DNA of 64,000 nt, taken from positions 1 to 64,000 of the forward strand of contig NZ_JAINVZ010000030.1 of assembly GCF_019890615.1 (NCBI RefSeq), read 5' to 3'. The translations under genes and the position numbers were made by a program. The notes under the pieces were generated by a model. The model was not told the origin of the DNA. It saw only the letters and a list, made by a program, of their open reading frames with translations, and did no database searches. Origin of the DNA: Streptantibioticus parmotrematis (lineage in GTDB: Bacteria > Actinomycetota > Actinomycetes > Streptomycetales > Streptomycetaceae). Below are positions 49,646 to 58,305 of this stretch, in pieces. The stretch's first letter is position 1, and every line of letters begins with the position of its first letter.

Positions 49646-49987
49646 TCAGGAGGGGAAGCCCGGCAGACCGACGCTGCCGGAGCCCATCTGCTGGGCGACC
49701 TGCTGCGCCTGCTGCTGGGTGTTCTCGTGGGTGTTGGCGTACACGTTGGTGTTCTGCGCCAGCTTCTCCAGCATGGTGCGCAGCGCCTGGTTGACCTTGT
49801 CGAAGTCCGCCAGCCACTCCTGCATGGCGTTGTGGTAGATGGTGGCGGCCTCGCCGGTCCAGTTGGACTGCAGGCCCTCGACCTGCCCGTCCATCTGCGC
49901 GTACGAGCTGGTCGCCTCGTCCAGCGCGCTCTGGAACGTCTGCTGGGCAGCGGTCATTCCCTGTAGTTCGACTGACGTCAGTGCCAT
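49646..49987 (-). CDS. esxB: WXG100 protein (EsxB/EsxA-like partner)
   Basis: A 113-residue WXG100 protein with a canonical turn (LQSNWTGEAATIYHNAMQEW) between two long helices and a Gln/Gly-rich tail. I see no YxxxD/E at the expected place, so only its partner at 49306-49593 seems to carry the export signal, as in known Esx heterodimers. GAAGGGA precedes the ATG at 49987. The frame continues upstream of the ATG without coding character. Confidence 0.9.
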   Translation of the reverse strand: MALTSVELQGMTAAQQTFQSALDEATSSYAQMDGQVEGLQSNWTGEAATIYHNAMQEWLADFDKVNQALRTMLEKLAQNTNVYANTHENTQQQAQQVAQQMGSGSVGLPGFPS

Positions 49988-50141
49988 GTGTGGTCCCTTC
50001 GTGTTCTGCGGCGCCGGCCGGAGCCGTCGACAGCGACAGCGCTCCCGTCCTGGGGGGCGTGTCCGCGCCGGTTGGTGGGGGTTCACCCGCCGGGCCGCCG
50101 GATCGCGCGGTCTCCCGCGCGTCGCGGCGGTGGCGGACGCT

Positions 50142-53100
50142 CTAGGTGCGCACCAGGGATTCCGCTTCCTGGGGCGGTGGTCCCGCCGGGCCCGGCGGTG
50201 CGCTCGGGGGACCGGACGGGCTCGCGGCGGCCGGGGGCGGCGTGCCCTCGCCCGCGCCGGACGGCGCCGGGGCCCTGGGCAGGTCGGAGGCGGAGACGGT
50301 ACGCGTACGCGCGGACGCCACCAGGCGCTCGGCGAGCCGGTGCGCCTCCCAGGCACCGCCACGCGGCGGCGACGCCTCGAACGAGGCCACCAGCACCTTG
50401 GCCGCGTCATCCGCCAACTTGAAGCCGTAGCGCGACATATGACCTCGCATCAGCTCGATCGCCTGCTCTGCGGTGTACGGCTCCAGGCGCAGGTACTCGG
50501 CGAACTCCTCGGCGATTCCGGCGCGTTCGGCCATCAGGGCGCGCAGCCCGTCGGGCGAGCCGCACAGCGCCAGCACGGTGTCACCCGGTACCGCCGCCAG
50601 GCGGCCGAGCCCGTCGAGCACCGCGGTCCGCTCGGCGGGTGACCGGCGGCCGAAGGCCTCGTCCAGCTCCACCACCAGCACCCCGCCCTCCGCCTCCGTC
50701 AGCGCGGCGGCCAGCAGATGCGCGGGCTGTTCGGGCCAACGCACCGGCACCGCCGACAACTTCACCTCGTGCACGGTGCCCGACGCCAGCAGCCCAGCCT
50801 CCGTCAGGCAACGCCCGTACACCCGGGTCAGCGCCCTGCGCCCACTGCCCGGCGCGCCCTCCAGCACCACGTTGGCCTGCGCCGACAGCGGCTGGTCCGG
50901 CTGCTCCCGCGCCGCGCCCAGCGCGTCGAGCCGGGTGAGCAGCGCCGCGCGGGCGGCGTCCAGACCGGTCATCGCCGCGAGCTTGCGCAGCCCGCCGGAA
51001 GGACCGCCGTCCCCGGCCGGGCGCCCGCTCGACGGACGCGCGGCGCCGGGCGGCTGGGCCGCGCCAGACGGCTGGGCGCCGGGCGGCTGGGCAGCGGCAG
51101 GCGTCCTTCCGCCCGCCTCGGCGCCGGACCCCGCCTTCGCGGCCGGTGCGCCTGCGCCGCCCTTCGACGTGTTCGGGTCGGTGGGGAGGGTGATGACGTC
51201 GGCGCCGGTGAGGCGGGAGAGTTCGTCGTCGTGGGTGGGCGGTTGGGCCGCGAGGCGGGAGGCCTGGCGGCTGATCATCTCCTCGAAGACCTGGCGGGCG
51301 ACGCGGCCGTTGCCGAAGGTGGCGGTCTTGGGGACGTCCTCGAAGTAGCGGTTCAGTGCGTCCAGCGCGGTGTCGGTGAGTTCGTAGTAGTGCTTGGAGC
51401 ACAGTCCGCGGACGATGGTGACGAGTTCGGTGGGGCTGTAGTTGGGGAATTCGACGCCGCGGGCGAAGCGGGAGGCCATGCCGGGGTTGGAGGCGAGGAA
51501 CTGGTCCATTTGGGCGGAGTATCCGGCGACGATGACGACGATCTCGTCGCGGTGGTCCTCCATGAGTTTCATGAGGGTCTCGACGGCTTCCTGGCCGAAG
51601 TCGGGTCCGGTGCCGCGGGACTGGTTGGTGAGGGTGTAGGCCTCGTCGATGAACAGGACGCCGCCGAGTGCCTTGTTGAAGACCTCGGTGGTCTTGATGG
51701 CGGTGCCGCCGATGATCTGGGCGACGAGGTCGGCGCGGGCGACCTCGACGATGTGTCCTTGGGCGAGGATGCCGAGTTCGGCGAGGACGGCGCCGTAGAG
51801 GCGGGCGACGGTGGTCTTGCCGGTGCCGGGCGGGCCGGCGAAGACGAGGTGGCGGCTCATGGGGGGCATGGGCAGACCCATCTCCATGCGGCGCTGGGTC
51901 ATCTTGTTGAGGTTGATCAGACCGGTGACCTCGCGCTTGACGCTCTCCAGACCGACCAGCGCCTCCAACTCCGCCAACGGGCCGGTGGAGACCCCGGCGG
52001 CCGCCCGAACCTCCGGACCGCCCGACTGCTCCGCGCCGTCCGCGCTGGTGGCGGTGCGGCCGGACGGGTCGCCACCGGTGTCGACGCGTTCCACCGACAC
52101 CTGGGCGGACTTGAGCTGGTGGACGGGCCTGCCGCCGTTGTCGCGGACCTCGCAGTCGTGGACGCGGACGGGTTCGTCGGTGTTGCAGCGCACGCCGTCG
52201 CCGCCGTTGTCGAAGACCGCGCAGTTGGTCAGCTCGGCCCGCGACGATGCCTGGACGGTGATGCCGTGGCCGCGTGCGCCGTTGATCCGGCATCCCACGG
52301 CGATCAGCGCGCCGCCGCCGGTGACCCGCAGCCCGTCGGAGTCGGAGCGGCTGAACTCGCTGTCTCGCGCGGTCAGTTCGGCTTCCGCGCCGATGAGGGT
52401 GAGGCAGCCGGTGAACTCCGAGCCGTCCACCTCGGCACGCGCACCCGAGGCCAGCGCGAGCCCCGTGCCACCACCGGAACGCAACCGCACCGCCGACAGC
52501 GTGCCGACCGCGCCCTCCTCCAGCTCGACGCCCACCGCACCACTGACCGCCAGATCCGCGTCCCGCACCGTCAGCCGGGCCGTCGCCCCCGTCGCCCGCG
52601 CGGCGGGACCGCCGCCCTCGGTCGTCAGGCGCTCCAGCACGATCTCGCCACCGGCCGCGTGCACGGCCGCCGTCGCCGCGTCCTTCACGGTCAGCCCGGC
52701 ACACTCGGCGTGCCCGTCCTTCTCCACGAGCAGCCCGACCGGGGTACCGGTGACACGGCAGTCCTCCAGCCGGGGCCGCCCGCCGGATGCCACGTGGACG
52801 CCTTCGCGCTTGGCCCCGGACACCACGCACTCACGCAGCACCGGCGAGCTGCCGGTGCCCACGTGCAGCGCCTGGCCGCCGGAGCCGGTGAACACACAGC
52901 GCGTCAGGGTGACTTCGGAGGCGCTGGTCAGATAGGCGTCCAGCGCCGCGCTGCCGCTGACCTCGACGCCGGTGAGCTGAGCGCGGGCGTTCTGCTCGAC
53001 GGCGAGGGCGGGCTTGCCGGTGCCGGTGACGCGCGTGGCCTCGACGGTGACGGTGGCCTGCCCGTTCGCGCAGACACCGTTGCCACGCGCCCGGTCCAAC

Positions 53101-53627
53101 TCGCACTCGCGCAACGTCAGCCGGCCGTGCTCCGCGACGACGACGGCGGACGAGGCGACCTCGCTGATCCGCGAACCCTCGACCGCGTTGCCACCACCGG
53201 AGGTGACGACGATGCCCGCGCCCTGGGAGTTGGTGATCCGGCAGTCGCGCAGCGCGATCACACCGTCCTGCCAGGCCAGCACGGCGGCCCACGCCTCACC
53301 GGACAACTGGCAGGCGTCGAGCGCGGCTTGCCCGCGCCGCACGTCCAGGACGGGCGCCTCGCGGTCGGTGCCGGACAGATGCAGGCCGGTGAGCTGCACG
53401 GCCTCGGTCTCCAGCACAAGGGTGCTGCCGCTCGCGGAGGCGATCTCCACCGTCCCGGCGGCGCCCTCGGCGGCGAGCGTGACCGGGCGGGTGACGTAGA
53501 GCGTCTCGTCGTAGCGGCCGGGGGCGATGGTGATCAACGCGCCGTCCGGGGCGTCCGCCAGGGCGTCCTTGACCGCTCGGTAGGCTCCCGGACGATCCGG
53601 GGACACCAATAGCACGGACCGGCTCAC
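50142..53627 (-). CDS. eccA: EccA-like tandem AAA+ ATPase with N-terminal beta-helix
   Basis: A 1161-residue cytosolic protein. Residues about 25-530 form a right-handed parallel beta-helix (many short repeats of the type LRDCRITNSQGAGIVV, ANGQATVTVEATRVTGTG), in place of the TPR domain of mycobacterial EccA. A CbxX/CfqX-type AAA+ module follows: Walker A GPPGTGKTTVARL (about 595), Walker B GGVLFIDEAYTL (about 650). After a Pro/Gly/Ala linker there is a second, degenerate AAA+ unit with GAPGSGRRALTRVYG (about 925; GRR replaces GKT) and VLVVELDEAF. EccA proteins assist T7SS substrate handling. The GTG at 53627 overlaps the previous stop. Confidence 0.85.
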   Translation of the reverse strand: MSRSVLLVSPDRPGAYRAVKDALADAPDGALITIAPGRYDETLYVTRPVTLAAEGAAGTVEIASASGSTLVLETEAVQLTGLHLSGTDREAPVLDVRRGQAALDACQLSGEAWAAVLAWQDGVIALRDCRITNSQGAGIVVTSGGGNAVEGSRISEVASSAVVVAEHGRLTLRECELDRARGNGVCANGQATVTVEATRVTGTGKPALAVEQNARAQLTGVEVSGSAALDAYLTSASEVTLTRCVFTGSGGQALHVGTGSSPVLRECVVSGAKREGVHVASGGRPRLEDCRVTGTPVGLLVEKDGHAECAGLTVKDAATAAVHAAGGEIVLERLTTEGGGPAARATGATARLTVRDADLAVSGAVGVELEEGAVGTLSAVRLRSGGGTGLALASGARAEVDGSEFTGCLTLIGAEAELTARDSEFSRSDSDGLRVTGGGALIAVGCRINGARGHGITVQASSRAELTNCAVFDNGGDGVRCNTDEPVRVHDCEVRDNGGRPVHQLKSAQVSVERVDTGGDPSGRTATSADGAEQSGGPEVRAAAGVSTGPLAELEALVGLESVKREVTGLINLNKMTQRRMEMGLPMPPMSRHLVFAGPPGTGKTTVARLYGAVLAELGILAQGHIVEVARADLVAQIIGGTAIKTTEVFNKALGGVLFIDEAYTLTNQSRGTGPDFGQEAVETLMKLMEDHRDEIVVIVAGYSAQMDQFLASNPGMASRFARGVEFPNYSPTELVTIVRGLCSKHYYELTDTALDALNRYFEDVPKTATFGNGRVARQVFEEMISRQASRLAAQPPTHDDELSRLTGADVITLPTDPNTSKGGAGAPAAKAGSGAEAGGRTPAAAQPPGAQPSGAAQPPGAARPSSGRPAGDGGPSGGLRKLAAMTGLDAARAALLTRLDALGAAREQPDQPLSAQANVVLEGAPGSGRRALTRVYGRCLTEAGLLASGTVHEVKLSAVPVRWPEQPAHLLAAALTEAEGGVLVVELDEAFGRRSPAERTAVLDGLGRLAAVPGDTVLALCGSPDGLRALMAERAGIAEEFAEYLRLEPYTAEQAIELMRGHMSRYGFKLADDAAKVLVASFEASPPRGGAWEAHRLAERLVASARTRTVSASDLPRAPAPSGAGEGTPPPAAASPSGPPSAPPGPAGPPPQEAESLVRT

Positions 53628-56600
53628 AGCTTCGCTCCCTCGTCGGACACACTCACATCGCCATCGGCGCCCGGCCGCCGTACCCGCGCGCCGCCGATCA
53701 GGCCCGGCGGCGTCGCGAGCGGCCCGTCCTCCCGCTCACCGCCGCGCTTGCCCCGTGTCGTCGCCTCGCCGCTTTGGCGCAGCGCGGTGACCGCGCGTTC
53801 CAGTCCGTCGAGGGCGATCTCGTCCAGCGGCACCCGCTGGACGTCGACCTTGCCCTCGCCGTCCACCTCCGAGGGCGACAACTCCCTTATCAGGACCGGG
53901 CCTTCGCCGTCCGAGGCGCGCAGCACCTTGAACGTGGTGCCGGGCAGGAAGACCACGCGGAACGGCTCCGCCGGGTCGATGAGGGCGGTGCGCCGGGCGG
54001 TCATCGACCAGATGAGGAAGTCGGTGCCGTCCTCCGGCCCCGGACGCGGGGCGCTGTGCGCGGTGCAGAACGCCCACTCCGTGGCAAGCCGCCCCTCGCG
54101 GTACCAGTCACGCTCCGGCCCGGTGGTACGGGCACGCAACAGGGCCGCACCACGGTACGACGGCAGCCTGCGCAGGCCCGCCGCCACGCACCGCGCGAGC
54201 GGCACGTGCGGGCCGACGGCCGCCGACCGCACCGCCTCGTCGACCTGCGCGCTGTCACCCGACAGGTACAGCCGCACGGCCACCAGGTCGGTCAGCGCGT
54301 CGGCCGCCTCGCCACGGCTGCCACCCCGCAGCCCCGGGGACTCGGACATCACCCGCGAGACGGTGCCCGCGACAGCGTTGTACTGCGTGCTGAACGTGCG
54401 CCGCACCCAGTCGCGCTCCTGGCTCGTGCCACGCTCCGGCGGAACGGCACAGGCGGACGTCTTCGGCACCGGCTGCACCCTGACCCCGGCGGCGGCCGCG
54501 CGCGGTGCGGCGACGGGACCGGCGGCGGGCCCGGGCCCCGCGTCCGACGGCCCGGCAGGTCCGGCGGAAGCGCCCGGTCGCGCAGCGGGGTCCGGCTCGG
54601 CGGCACGCGGCGGGGCGGCGGCCGGAGAGTCGGACTCCAGGCGGATCATCCGGGAGGGCGAAGGCGAAGGCGAGGGCGAGGCAGGGCGCGGGGGTTCGGG
54701 AGCGGCGGGCGCAGGCGTGACCGGGGCGGCCACGGGCGGGGGAGCGGCGGCCTCCCCCGGCCCGGCCTGCGGAACCCGCGGTGGCTCCGGGCTGTGGGGA
54801 GGCTCCGGCGCGCCCGGCGGCTCGGACGCCACGGGCAGGTCCGGCAGCTTGGCACCGGAAACGGCCGCAGGCGCGGGCGTGGGGCCGGACGGCACCGGGT
54901 CCTGGCGCTCGGCATCCGGCGTCACGTACGGCAACGGGTTGCCGGTGGGCGGCGGTTCGGGAGCCCGCTCGGGTTCGGCGCGCGGGGCGTCGGGCTGGGG
55001 AACGGGAGCCGGAGTGGGCTCGGGCGTGAGCGCGGGACCCGGGGCGAGCGGCGTGGCGGGAGCGGGCGTGACGTGCTGATCGGCGGCCGTTCCCGAAGTC
55101 GCCACGGCGGCGTGGCTCACGTCCGCCACCTCGTCACCCACCGCCGGCTCAGAGGCATCGGATTCCGTGCCGGGCAACGGAGTTGACGGCGCGTCGGTTT
55201 CCGTACGCGCGGACTGCGGCGTCGGTGCCGGTGCCGGTGCGGCCGGGGCGGTGGTGTCGGTTCGGCTGACGACGGAAGCATGTGACGGGTCGTCAGGATT
55301 GAGACGGGCCAACGCGGACGCCGGGCCCGCGGTGGCGTCCTGCGGTGCCGCGGTGTGTTCCTGCGCCTCCTGCTCCGGCACGGCGGACTCCGGGGTCCAG
55401 GGCGCGATGTCGGCCGGACGGCTGTGCCCGCCGCGGGCCGGTGCCACCACCGCCTGCGGCCCGGAGGCCGCCGGGTCCTGCGGCGACCACAGATAGGCGT
55501 CCTCCGCCGGACCGGACCGCACGCCCGGCTCGTCGGCGGGCGCGACCGTGAAGGCCTCACGTGTGTCCGGGTCGAGCTTCCACAGCATGTCCTCGGCGAG
55601 CGAGCGCATGCGGTCCTCGGTGCCCGGGACGCTGCGGTCGTAGAGGATCGCCGCGTACCCCGGTGTCGCGGGGATGCGGCGCACGGCGTCACCGTCGGCG
55701 GGCTCGGCGTGCGGGCGCATCCACAGACCGCTCTGCACGACTTCGAGCACCGCGTCGGACGCGTACTCGTAGACGCCCGTGGTGATCTCCGGTACGCCGT
55801 GCACCGGCGCGCGCAGGCCGAACAGGGCGGGCGGCGGCGCCGAACGCGACGTACGCGGGAAGTACATCAGCTCGCTGACGAACGGGCGGGCGCCGAGCGT
55901 GCCGTCGGAAGCTACGGACACCACGTCGGGCGAGTCGAGGCCCCGGCGCGGCGTGACGGGCAGGCCCGCGTACAGGACGACCTGCTGGCGCAGCGTGTCG
56001 GCGAGGTGCTGGCCGAGCGACTCGGCGGTGTCGGGCAGCGCGACCGGCCCGAAGTGCAGGAAACGCACCCAGGACCGGGCCGACGGCAGGACGGTGTCCC
56101 ACCAGCGGATGACGTCGGTCAGCGGCAGGGGCGGGCAGCCGGGTGCGCCGAGGACGGCCGTGAGGATGTCCTGATGGCTGGGCAGGTGGTCGACCAGCCA
56201 CTGACGGCCGCCGGGGAAGGCGTCGGTGGAGCGGTTGTGCAGCCACACGCCGCTGGGGACCGGCTCGACCACGGCGTGGCTGCTCGTGGTCCAGGGCCGG
56301 TCGAAGGTGGAGAACTCCCAGCGGGGCTTGGGGAAGCGCTGCGAGTCGCGCTCCGGAGTGCGGCCCGGGCGGTAGCGCAGCCAGCCCGCGCCGTGGTCGC
56401 TGGGCACGAACAGGCCGCCGTCGGTGGTCGGCAGCACCGAGCCGTCCGCGGCGAGCACGAGCCGGTCGAGACGTTCCGCGACGTGCTGCGCGGTGCGCCG
56501 GGCCTCCTGCGCGGTCGCGCGGCCGAAGACCAGCCGCAGACTCGGCCCGTACGGGGTCAGGTGCCGGGCGAGCGACTCGGCGGACGCCTCCAGGGTGCCG

Positions 56601-56782
56601 AACGGCAGGTCGACCACGGCCAGGGTGTGCTGCGGGTCGGGTGCGAGGCGGGTGGCGAACGCGACGGCCCGCGGGTCCGGTTCGCCCTTGGCGTGGACCA
56701 GCAGGGCGTGGCCGACGCCCCGGCTCTGCAACGCGGTGCCCGTGGCCTTGACGCCACCGATGCCGATGCGCACGCCCCTCAC
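53624..56782 (-). CDS. T7SS-locus protein with degenerate ADP-ribosyltransferase-like C-terminus
   Basis: A 1052-residue protein. Residues 1-430 are an unrecognised alpha/beta region (FGTLEASAESLARHLTPYGP, VPSDHGAGWLRYRPG, FVSELMYFPRTS). About 430-830 is a Pro/Ala/Glu-rich disordered linker. The last 200 residues resemble an ADP-ribosyltransferase fold: YRGAALL (Arg position), LIWSMTARRTALI and VVFLPGTTFKVL, which in active ARTs follows the catalytic ExE; here EPFR precedes it, so the catalytic Glu seems lost. It lies between eccB and the EccA-like gene with 4-bp overlaps on both sides, so it is integral to the operon. GTG at 56782 follows AAGG; GTG at 56773 is an alternative. Confidence 0.65.
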   Translation of the reverse strand: MRGVRIGIGGVKATGTALQSRGVGHALLVHAKGEPDPRAVAFATRLAPDPQHTLAVVDLPFGTLEASAESLARHLTPYGPSLRLVFGRATAQEARRTAQHVAERLDRLVLAADGSVLPTTDGGLFVPSDHGAGWLRYRPGRTPERDSQRFPKPRWEFSTFDRPWTTSSHAVVEPVPSGVWLHNRSTDAFPGGRQWLVDHLPSHQDILTAVLGAPGCPPLPLTDVIRWWDTVLPSARSWVRFLHFGPVALPDTAESLGQHLADTLRQQVVLYAGLPVTPRRGLDSPDVVSVASDGTLGARPFVSELMYFPRTSRSAPPPALFGLRAPVHGVPEITTGVYEYASDAVLEVVQSGLWMRPHAEPADGDAVRRIPATPGYAAILYDRSVPGTEDRMRSLAEDMLWKLDPDTREAFTVAPADEPGVRSGPAEDAYLWSPQDPAASGPQAVVAPARGGHSRPADIAPWTPESAVPEQEAQEHTAAPQDATAGPASALARLNPDDPSHASVVSRTDTTAPAAPAPAPTPQSARTETDAPSTPLPGTESDASEPAVGDEVADVSHAAVATSGTAADQHVTPAPATPLAPGPALTPEPTPAPVPQPDAPRAEPERAPEPPPTGNPLPYVTPDAERQDPVPSGPTPAPAAVSGAKLPDLPVASEPPGAPEPPHSPEPPRVPQAGPGEAAAPPPVAAPVTPAPAAPEPPRPASPSPSPSPSRMIRLESDSPAAAPPRAAEPDPAARPGASAGPAGPSDAGPGPAAGPVAAPRAAAAGVRVQPVPKTSACAVPPERGTSQERDWVRRTFSTQYNAVAGTVSRVMSESPGLRGGSRGEAADALTDLVAVRLYLSGDSAQVDEAVRSAAVGPHVPLARCVAAGLRRLPSYRGAALLRARTTGPERDWYREGRLATEWAFCTAHSAPRPGPEDGTDFLIWSMTARRTALIDPAEPFRVVFLPGTTFKVLRASDGEGPVLIRELSPSEVDGEGKVDVQRVPLDEIALDGLERAVTALRQSGEATTRGKRGGEREDGPLATPPGLIGGARVRRPGADGDVSVSDEGAKL

Positions 56783-58281
56783 CCCACCTTCGCCGAGCCG
56801 GTGGGCGCCGGGTGCCTGGAGACCGAAGGCGCCGGGGCACCCCCCGCGTTCTGGGCGGATCCGGAACCGCCCTCCCCTGACGCGGAGTCGGGCGCCGCCG
56901 CCGACCCCGACGCACTCGGCGAGGCCGCCGGCCGCCCGCCCTGACCCGCCTGCACCGTCGCCTCCGCCGCCGTGCGGTCGAGCACCGGCCCGCGTGGCAG
57001 CGCCGCCAGCACGCTCCCCGGCAGTGCCGTCGCCGTGCCGCCGCCGACGCCCAGGTCCTGCGCGGCGGAGGAGTCGCCGAGCGGGTAGGCGACGCCCTGG
57101 TCGGTGATGAGCCAGGTCTGCGGGTTCGACGCCTGCTGTGCCAACTGCCCCTGGTCGACGGCGTACACACCGTGCGAGGGCGGTACGAGGACCGGGTCGG
57201 CGCCGGTCGCCGCCGCGCCGCCCTCGACCGCCACCTCGGCGGTCAGCCGGGTGCCCTGTGAGGACTCGCGCAGGCACACGGCCCGCGTGGCCGTGTCGAC
57301 CGCCGGGACGTTCAGGACGTCCGGCAACGCGGTGGTCAGCGACTGGTCGTCCGAGACGCGGGCGGCGGCGATGTCGGAGACCGACACCTGACGCGGCGCG
57401 GGGGCGCCGTGCTGCGCCGCGAGCAGTGCCGCCTCCGTGGCGCTGACCGGGGCCACACCGGCCGACGTCATCACGTAGGAGCGCTTGGCCCCCGCCGCCG
57501 ACGTGGTGAACAACTGGCCGACGGTGGACGCCTGTCCGCCGACCTGTCCGGCCGACTTGCCCGCGTCTTCGATCCGCGCCGCGGCTAGCGCGGTCCCGGT
57601 CGGCACTCCGGCGAGCCAGGCGGCGGGCGCGGCGATGGAACGGTCGGCGTCGAGCCCCAGGGCGATCAGCGTGGAGTCCGACGGCACCGGGTACTTCGTG
57701 CCTTGCCACAGCACGTACCGCGTGCCGTCCGGCGCGGCCAGCAACGCCTGCTCGCCGGAGGGGAAGGCCGCGGCCCGGCCGCCCGGCGCGAAGTCGAAGA
57801 CCTGACCCGACGCCAGGTCGGGGCGCAGGCAGTCGGTCCACGACGGCGCCAGCAGGTTCGCCGCCGTCGGCACGGAGTCGGGGGCGCCGTCGATCCCGAC
57901 CGGCGTGCCGGTCGGCACGTCGGCGAGCGCCTTCGACGTGACGGTGCGCACGGCCGCGCCCTTGCCGGTGAGCAGCAGCGCGGAGGCGTAGTTGCGCACC
58001 GGGCGCAGCTCGCCGCCGAGGTAGAGGTAGCGGTTGCCGGTCTCCTTCTCCACGATGATCGAACCCGGTTGCCGCCAGGCCGCGGTGGTCACCGGCGACA
58101 GCTTCCCGTAGATGAGGAACCCGACGCTCAGCAGGACGACGATGCCCGCGCCGAAGAAGGTGCCCAGGGCGGCCCGCTTGGTCGGGCTGTCGCCGCGGCC
58201 GGGGTCGCCGGTGACGAGAGCGGTGGCGAGGCGGCCCATGGCGAACTGGTACGCCTGCATGTGATCGCGTCGTGTCTGCAC
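56779..58281 (-). CDS. eccB: EccB, type VII secretion membrane component
   Basis: A 500-residue protein. The N-terminus MQTRRDHMQAYQFAMGRLAT is the standard EccB start, followed by one membrane helix (about 40-60). The large extracellular part contains PGSIIVEKETGNRYLYLGGE, LRPVRNYASALLL, TDCLRP and repeated beta strands as in EccB, with two conserved cysteines and VLVPPSHGVYAVD. The last 70 residues are a Pro/Ser/Gly tail. EccB is part of the membrane pore complex with EccC, EccD and EccE. The GTG at 58281 has GAGGGAG upstream. Confidence 0.94.
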   Translation of the reverse strand: MQTRRDHMQAYQFAMGRLATALVTGDPGRGDSPTKRAALGTFFGAGIVVLLSVGFLIYGKLSPVTTAAWRQPGSIIVEKETGNRYLYLGGELRPVRNYASALLLTGKGAAVRTVTSKALADVPTGTPVGIDGAPDSVPTAANLLAPSWTDCLRPDLASGQVFDFAPGGRAAAFPSGEQALLAAPDGTRYVLWQGTKYPVPSDSTLIALGLDADRSIAAPAAWLAGVPTGTALAAARIEDAGKSAGQVGGQASTVGQLFTTSAAGAKRSYVMTSAGVAPVSATEAALLAAQHGAPAPRQVSVSDIAAARVSDDQSLTTALPDVLNVPAVDTATRAVCLRESSQGTRLTAEVAVEGGAAATGADPVLVPPSHGVYAVDQGQLAQQASNPQTWLITDQGVAYPLGDSSAAQDLGVGGGTATALPGSVLAALPRGPVLDRTAAEATVQAGQGGRPAASPSASGSAAAPDSASGEGGSGSAQNAGGAPAPSVSRHPAPTGSAKVG

Positions 58282-58305
58282 GGTCCGTGTCTCCCTCTGC
58301 CTCGG

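Noticed and set aside
51180..51960. Possible horizontal origin of the central ATPase segment of the EccA-like gene based on a changed codon texture.
   Set aside because: The shift is slight and conserved motifs constrain the sequence; without a codon-usage computation I cannot support transfer.
50142..53627. Secreted pectate lyase from the beta-helix.
   Set aside because: No signal peptide, and the same chain carries two AAA+ units; the fold is better explained as a cytosolic interaction surface.
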